Shown: positions 19,796 through 24,686 of the stretch, in pieces | Position numbering within the stretch: the stretch's first letter is position 1 | Layout: every line of letters begins with the position of its first letter | Source of the DNA: Auxenochlorella pyrenoidosa | Lineage: Eukaryota > Chlorophyta > Trebouxiophyceae > Chlorellales > Chlorellaceae | NCBI GenBank assembly: GCA_001430745.1 | Contig: KQ482007.1 | Location: 1-24,686 of the forward strand | Length of the DNA: 24,686 nt | Reading direction: 5' to 3' | Notes under the pieces: model-generated | Told to the model about the DNA's origin: nothing | Database searches by the model: none | The model's input: the letters and a program-made list of their open reading frames with translations, nothing else | Program-made: the position numbers and the translations under genes

Positions 19796-21446
19796 TCATG
19801 CCGCCAGCCGCTCCTGCAGCCGGCGCAGGCTGTCTGCAGGCGCAGCTCGCACGCCCGCCTGCCGCCGCAGAATTTCTCGCTCCGCCGCCAGCTCTGCAAT
19901 CACACAAGGCACATGGCTGTGACCAGCAAAATGGCGGATACTTGCGCCCCACAAAGAGAACTGGTAAGAGGCTGAACTTGCTGTGCTTCCAACAAGTGCT
20001 GGCATGTTGTGCCTACTGCAGCATCAAAAATGCAGCCCAAGCCCCCCGCCATGCCAACCTGGCGCACGCGGCAACAGGCACGCCACAGCTCCCCTCACCA
20101 TCTTTTGGCGCTGCCATCGTGCTGCCCAGCCCGCCGCTGCCCTGCTGCACTCGCAGGCCCTCCAGCTGGCGGCAGCTGCCTTCCAGCGCCATAGCGCCCG
20201 CCGCAAGAGCCCTGCTGTCCTCAGCCACAGCGTTCTCCTTGCCAGCGCCCAGTGCAGACGGCACCACACCAGCCAGGCCCGCCAGGCTGGCGCTGTAGCG
20301 CTCCAGAGCGTTGTCGTACCGGCCCACCTCTGCTGCCAGCTTGCGCCCTGCACGGTGGCAGCCGGGTGGACGGATGGGGCCACGAACGGCGTATGTTCAA
20401 GCGCCCTCATGGATCCTATACAACCGGGGCAGCCTGCTGTCATCCCAACCCAACGTCGGCGTCCATACGCTATCCAGTGCAGTCGCCTGGCAAAGCAGTT
20501 GACTGGAGCCCACCTGTCTGCTTGGCCGCCACAATCTGCCGCCGCAGCTGCGCCAGTTGTTGATCCACTGCCGCCTCCTCTGCCTCATCCACAGTGGCTG
20601 CTGCATCGCCGTCAGCAGCTGCCGCCGACTGCACAATGTGGGGGCACCAGAGAGGGAGGTGGCACAGGCATAAGCGTCGCTCAACCGGCTGTGCGCCAAG
20701 ACAGGCTGCCATCGTTACAGCCGAGGTCTGGTGCACCTGGCCTCCCACAGCTGCGAGGGCGCATGCATGCGCATCGCCCGCCGGCCCCGCCGCTCACCGT
20801 CGCCACCAGAAGGCCCGCGGGCACGTGCAGGCAGGTCTCCAGCGCGTACGCCTCGAACTTCTGCAGCTGCGCGTCCACCTCGCCCCGCAGCGCCAGGTAC
20901 AGCTGCGACGTGCCGTGCAGCACCGCGCTCTGCTGCTCCGGCGTCAGCACCGCACCGCGCTGCTCGCGCAGCGTGCTGCGCAGCGCAAGGGGCTTGGTAG
21001 GTGGAGTGAGCATGTTTGGGATGGTAGAGGAACGAAGAGGCCCGCGTGCAGGGCTGGGACCTGATGCTGTTCCCCGGCCCGCCCCGTCGTCTCCCTCGCC
21101 TGCTCACCTGTCCAGGATGTCAAAACCATCAGCGCAGTAGAAGTCCACCTGCAGGATTGGAGAGCAAGCATTCCAGGTTATGTCAACCGCGACGCAGCTT
21201 GCCAAATTTTGAGATGGCAGTCGCAGAACTCTGGGCGACAAGCGGTGGCGGTGGCAGCGGCGGCAGTTGCAGCTGTCGGCGGCCTGCGCTCACGGCGTTG
21301 TGCAGATCGTCGCAAAAGGCGCTGGCGTGCATGTGCAGCTGGGCGACCGCGGGGCGGGCCCCGTCTGCCGCCAGCTGCGCCTGTGGTGCGTCGCCACCCT
21401 GCAGGTGCGGGGCCTGCATTGCCTGTGGTGGAGCCGCCTGCTCCAT
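19796..21446 (-). CDS. MIS12: MIS12, kinetochore MIND-complex subunit
   Basis: Six predicted exons: 21446-21294, 21148-21108, 20975-20798, 20628-20514, 20347-20099, 19893-19796 (TGA), 277 residues, all phases consistent. MIS12 links inner (CENP-C) and outer (NDC80) kinetochore layers. Exon 1 joins exon 2 as AFCDDLHNAVDFYCADGFDI, like the plant MIS12 motif around FDFY. Exon 3 holds QKFEAYALETCLHVPAGLLV, matching the conserved W/F-E-x-Y-x-L-x-x-C-F-x-V-P-x-G signature. After an acidic Ala-rich stretch come coiled-coil segments typical of the family: DQQLAQLRRQIVAAKQ, GRKLAAEVGRYDNALERYSA and a final AAEREILRRQ. Length is slightly above human (205) and Arabidopsis (about 240) proteins. It shares a 174-bp divergent promoter with NUP155. 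Alternative: another coiled-coil protein, but the FDFY and VPxG signatures argue for MIS12. Confidence 0.85.
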
Positions 21447-21620
21447 GGCTGATCAGGAATGCAGGTGCCAGGCCCAGGGGGGCAGCTTTCCTTTCGACAG
21501 CTGACGTGTCTCGAGCTTCCAAAATGGGGCGTCTCAGCAATCGCATCGCATTGCGATCGGCACCCTCAGGGCCGTGAGCAGCCAGGGCGCTGCGCCATCG
21601 CCCGCTCGCGACCATCACAA
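21447..21620. promoter_or_regulatory. Divergent promoter between MIS12 and NUP155
   Basis: Only 174 bp separate the two start codons. The region has no clear TATA box. It contains an ACGT core (ctgacgtgtc, about 21501-21510) and a near-perfect palindrome atcgca-t-tgcgat (21545-21557), embedded in a run of gc/at alternations. These are candidate transcription-factor sites; none is proven. Confidence 0.5.
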
Positions 21621-24600
21621 ATGTTCAGCCCGCCGCCTGCAGCATGGGCGGACGTGGGCCCCGCCCGGCAGCCCTCGCCGGCCAGGCCGCTGCCCAGTGC
21701 AGCCGCTACCCCCGACCAGCTTGCGCAAGCGTATAAACACGTTCGCAGCGTCGTGCAGTCGGAGGGCAGGACGCCAGACCTTTACGACCTCCTTTCTCAC
21801 TCCGTGCGGGAGACCCAGTATTCGTTCTCGCCCCAGGGGGTGAGCGGGCCACTGGGAGAGGCGGGCGGCGGCGGCAGCTGGCGGCACTTTGTGCACGCAG
21901 TCCTCCCTTGGCTTGGCATGCAATTCATGCATGCCCAGCAGTGTACATGACTGTGATTGCACTCGATTACGCATGAAAAACCACGCTGACTGCAGACTGG
22001 TTGCTTCGCTTCCTCACGCCCAACCCCCTGCATATGCAGTGGCCTTCGCTGGTGCGCCCCCTGTCCCCCGTGATTAGCGAGATGCCCGGCATGGTCCTGG
22101 AGCGCTACAATGCCTGCCAGGTGGGCACTGCATGAAGGCATGGGGCAGCGCCTCGGCCGGCAGAGCGAGGAACGCACAGGCGGTGCTCTGCTCGCCGGCC
22201 TGTGCAGCAATTACCGTCCAAAGCTGCACACCGACCTGCTGCCCTGCCAAACCGGCGGCTCCTGCGCAGACTGTCGCTTTCTGTGGCGTGTTCCCGGAGC
22301 TCAAGCGTGCCTGGGCATCCGTTGACAACTCCCTCTTCCTCTGGCGCTTTGACAAGTGGTGGGCCGGGCTGGCGGGGCTGCCCTCTCATGGGCCCCCGTG
22401 CTTCTGCTAGTCAATCCGCGCCGCTTATTCCACGCCGCGCCCGCCTGACCGAGTTCCGCTCCAGGGTGCAGCATTGGCCCGCGATGCGCTTTGGCGCACA
22501 CTGCGCGTGCGCCCTGCTGGCGGCCCCGCTGCCTGCCTGCAGGCAGGACGTGCCCATTGAGTACAGCGGGGAGGAGCAGGCCATCGTGGCTGTGGGGCTG
22601 GCGCGGCCCAAGCCGGGCGTGTTTGTGGAGGCAATTCAGCACCTGCTGGTGCTGTGCACCACCACAGAGGTGGGCGGACAGGGCAGCGACGTCGCAAGTG
22701 CGCGGCAGGGCTGCTGGGGTGGGGTTGCGGGGAGCAAAGGCAGCTGCGCAAGGTGTTGTGACCGTGCTGACCTCTTGCTGTTTGGTGTGGTCGGAAGCAC
22801 TGCAACGCAAGGGCCTGCTGCTGCTGTGCGCTGGCAGCAGTGCGACTCGTTGTGTGCCAAGTTGCCGTGCCCTCGCGGCAACATGGCTCCCAGCAGCAAG
22901 CCGCAAGATTCGGTTAGCTTGGCGCCTTCGCGCTGGCGGCTGGATGCCCGCTCACACCCCAGCTGGCCCGCTTGCTGGTACCCCCCCGCAGATTGTGCTG
23001 CTGGGCGTGTGCTGCTCGCGCGGGCCCGGCGGCACCGGGGACGAGTGCGATGAGCTGACGCTGCAGCCACTCCCGCTCTACTCGGTGCCCGCCGACAACG
23101 TCACCATAGTGTGCGTGTCCCCCACCGCGGATGGCCGCATCTTCCTGGGCGGCGCGGGTGAGGGTGCAGCCCGCCGTGCCTGCTTTCAGCTGCCAGTAAC
23201 GGCTGCCGGTGGCTGATTGTGTGGGAGACAGCGAGGCGGGTGGGCGACCCTCGCACCCCTGAGTGTGGACATGTAGCCGCTGGGCGGCGTGCCAGCTCAA
23301 CTGCGCTCCAGCCTTCATCATACTCGTTGTTGCGCTGCGTGGCCCCCCCTCCCCCCAGATGGACACCTGTACGAGCTGCAGTACTCGGGCGGCAGCGGCT
23401 GGCGCAACAAGCGGTGCCAAAAGGTGCGCGGCGACGCCATGGACGGCCCTTGCTCTGTTCAGCACGTGGCCAGGGCTGCTGCGGCGCTCTCCTTTTTTCG
23501 TCCTGCTGGGCACATGCGCCACCCACACAAAGCAGCCCCGGCCTCTCTCCGCCCGCAGGTCTGCCACACCGGCGGCCTGCGCCAGCTGCTGCCGTCCTTC
23601 TTGCCTTCCTTCCTGTTTGGGTCGCCCTCGGGTGCGCAAATATGGCCACTGCCAGGCCGCATCGAGCACGTCACAGCCGTCGTGTGCAGGGAGTGCGCGG
23701 GCGCCACACTGCGCCTCCAGCACAGCGCAGCCCCTTGCCCCACCCCCCTCCCTGGTCGGCTCACTGCTTCAACGCCCGATGTCCGCCCCTGCTGCAGCCC
23801 TGGTGGACATTTGCATCGACGACCAGCGGCACATCCTGTACACGCGCAGCCAGGCCAGCGTGCTGCAGGTGGGAGCAGGGGAGGGAAAGGGCCAGCACCA
23901 ACGGGGGCCTTCCCAGGGTGCGCCCAACAAGGCCTGAGAATGCTGGTACCATGTTGCAATTCGTGCGCTGCCGCTTCCTTCGAGCCTGTTGCCAATTTGC
24001 TGCTTCCCCATTCCCCTCCCACCCTTGGATCCGGTCGGCTCAGGTGTTTGACCTGGGATCGGATGGCAGCGCAGCCCCCGCCAAGGTGGCCGAGAGCTCT
24101 GAGTTCCTGCATGACGCGGCGCGAGCGCTGGGCGGCCGCGACGTCTTTGGCCGCGGCGGTGAGGCCCCCGAGCACGGGAGGAAGTAGAGCGTGGGAGGAA
24201 TTGGAACAAGGCGGCCAGAGAGTGCACGCAAACAGCCAGGGCGAGCAGGCTGCATGCCAGCCGCGGCGTCGCGCTAACAGGCCTCTGCGCCCACGCGACT
24301 CGACTCCCCTTCCCTGAACCATCGCTGCCCCCCTGCCTTGCCGCTTGTTGCCCTGCCCGGCAGGTGGGGACCGCAAGGGCGCTGCCGTGGTCTACATGGC
24401 GCCCATCCCGCCCTCCCAGTCGCACCGCCTGCACCTGCTGACGGTCACCGCCGACGGGCGGCGCGTGTACTGGGCAGCCGCGTCCTCGCGTTACGGCAGC
24501 GACCGTGAGTCTGCGCGCCCGCCGCGCGCGCCGCCGGCCCCTCTGCCCCAGGCTCGCTGCTGCTGCCAGGCTGCGGCCGGCAGGTCATCAGGGTGCAACC

Positions 24601-24686
24601 CAGGTGCCTGGGTGCAGCCTGTTTGCGGCCGTTGGAAGGGGTCGGATGCTTAAATCTCTTTGACCTTCCCCTCCCACCCCCTGCAG
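21621..24686 (+). CDS. NUP155: NUP155 (Nup155/Nup170) nucleoporin, N-terminal part
   Basis: Ten predicted exons: 21621-21839, 22040-22120, 22270-22358, 22543-22669, 22992-23157, 23359-23423, 23559-23631, 23798-23868, 24044-24158, 24364-24504, about 382 residues; the next exon starts beyond the window. NUP155 is a scaffold nucleoporin of the inner ring, with an N-terminal beta-propeller and a C-terminal helical solenoid. The propeller signatures are in order and close to plant NUP155: MVLERYNAC, RAWASVDNSLFLWRFDKW, IEYSGEEQAIVAVGLARPKP, GVFVEAIQHLLVLCTT, LLGVCCSRGPGG, TADGRIFLGGAGDGHLYELQ, SGWRNKRCQKV, DDQRHILYTRSQ and HLLTVTADGRRVYW. Residues 1-40 are Pro/Ala-rich. All joins keep phase (0,0,2,0,1,0,1,0,1,1). 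The window's last two bases are the AG of the following intron. Confidence 0.95.

Noticed and set aside
19983..21140. 385-codon plus-strand open frame
   Set aside because: Antisense to MIS12 exons 2-5; Pro/Ala/Arg/His-rich with no domain.
1..24686. CRISPR arrays, operons, phage or bacterial defence genes
   Set aside because: No regularly spaced repeats and no prokaryotic gene organisation; every supported gene is a spliced eukaryotic gene.
1..24686. tRNA, rRNA or snoRNA genes
   Set aside because: No cloverleaf or conserved rRNA segment was recognised by eye; a covariance-model scan would be needed to exclude small RNAs.

Overview
The window reads as nuclear DNA of a GC-rich green alga. The best guess is a trebouxiophyte of the Chlorella/Micractinium kind. 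That rests on strongly GC-biased coding sequence, many short spliceosomal introns (about 50-320 nt, GT-AG with two GC-AG cases), glutamine and alanine tracts, and protein families that look most plant-like. The species assignment is inference. I saw no bacterial-style genes, CRISPR arrays, tRNA or rRNA genes, or complete mobile elements. Long single-frame ORFs are misleading here: the genes appear only when many short exons are joined by splice sites and reading phase.

Layout. (1) 1-12066, minus strand: a very large VPS8 gene, the CORVET endosomal tether subunit. 31 phase-consistent exons were traced; the 3' end is uncertain and probably lies outside the window. (2) 12067-12394: compact head-to-head promoter region. 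(3) 12395-13653, plus: a four-exon gene for a membrane-anchored PTH2-fold (peptidyl-tRNA hydrolase 2-like) protein whose catalytic motifs are not conserved. (4) 13654-14662: about 1 kb of converging 3' flanks. (5) 14663 to about 18604, minus: a twelve-exon type II membrane sulfotransferase with both PAPS-binding motifs. (6) About 18605-19795: no supported gene; 5' flank of the sulfotransferase plus the 3' flank of the next gene. (7) 19796-21446, minus: a six-exon MIS12 kinetochore protein. (8) 21447-21620: 174-bp divergent promoter. (9) 21621-24686, plus: the first ten exons of NUP155, cut at the right edge exactly at an intron 3' splice site.

The genes are housekeeping-type eukaryotic genes (endosomal tethering, glycan sulfation, kinetochore, nuclear pore). 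They do not form a pathway. Their shared feature is compact architecture, with two head-to-head pairs and one tail-to-tail pair. I did not find a convincing undescribed system. The most interesting items are the PTH2-like putative pseudoenzyme, a duplicated in-frame splice acceptor in the sulfotransferase, two GC-AG introns with matching donor context, and eight introns that are a multiple of three and stop-free. Exon boundaries were assigned by hand from splice consensus, phase and protein similarity recalled from family knowledge; no search was run.
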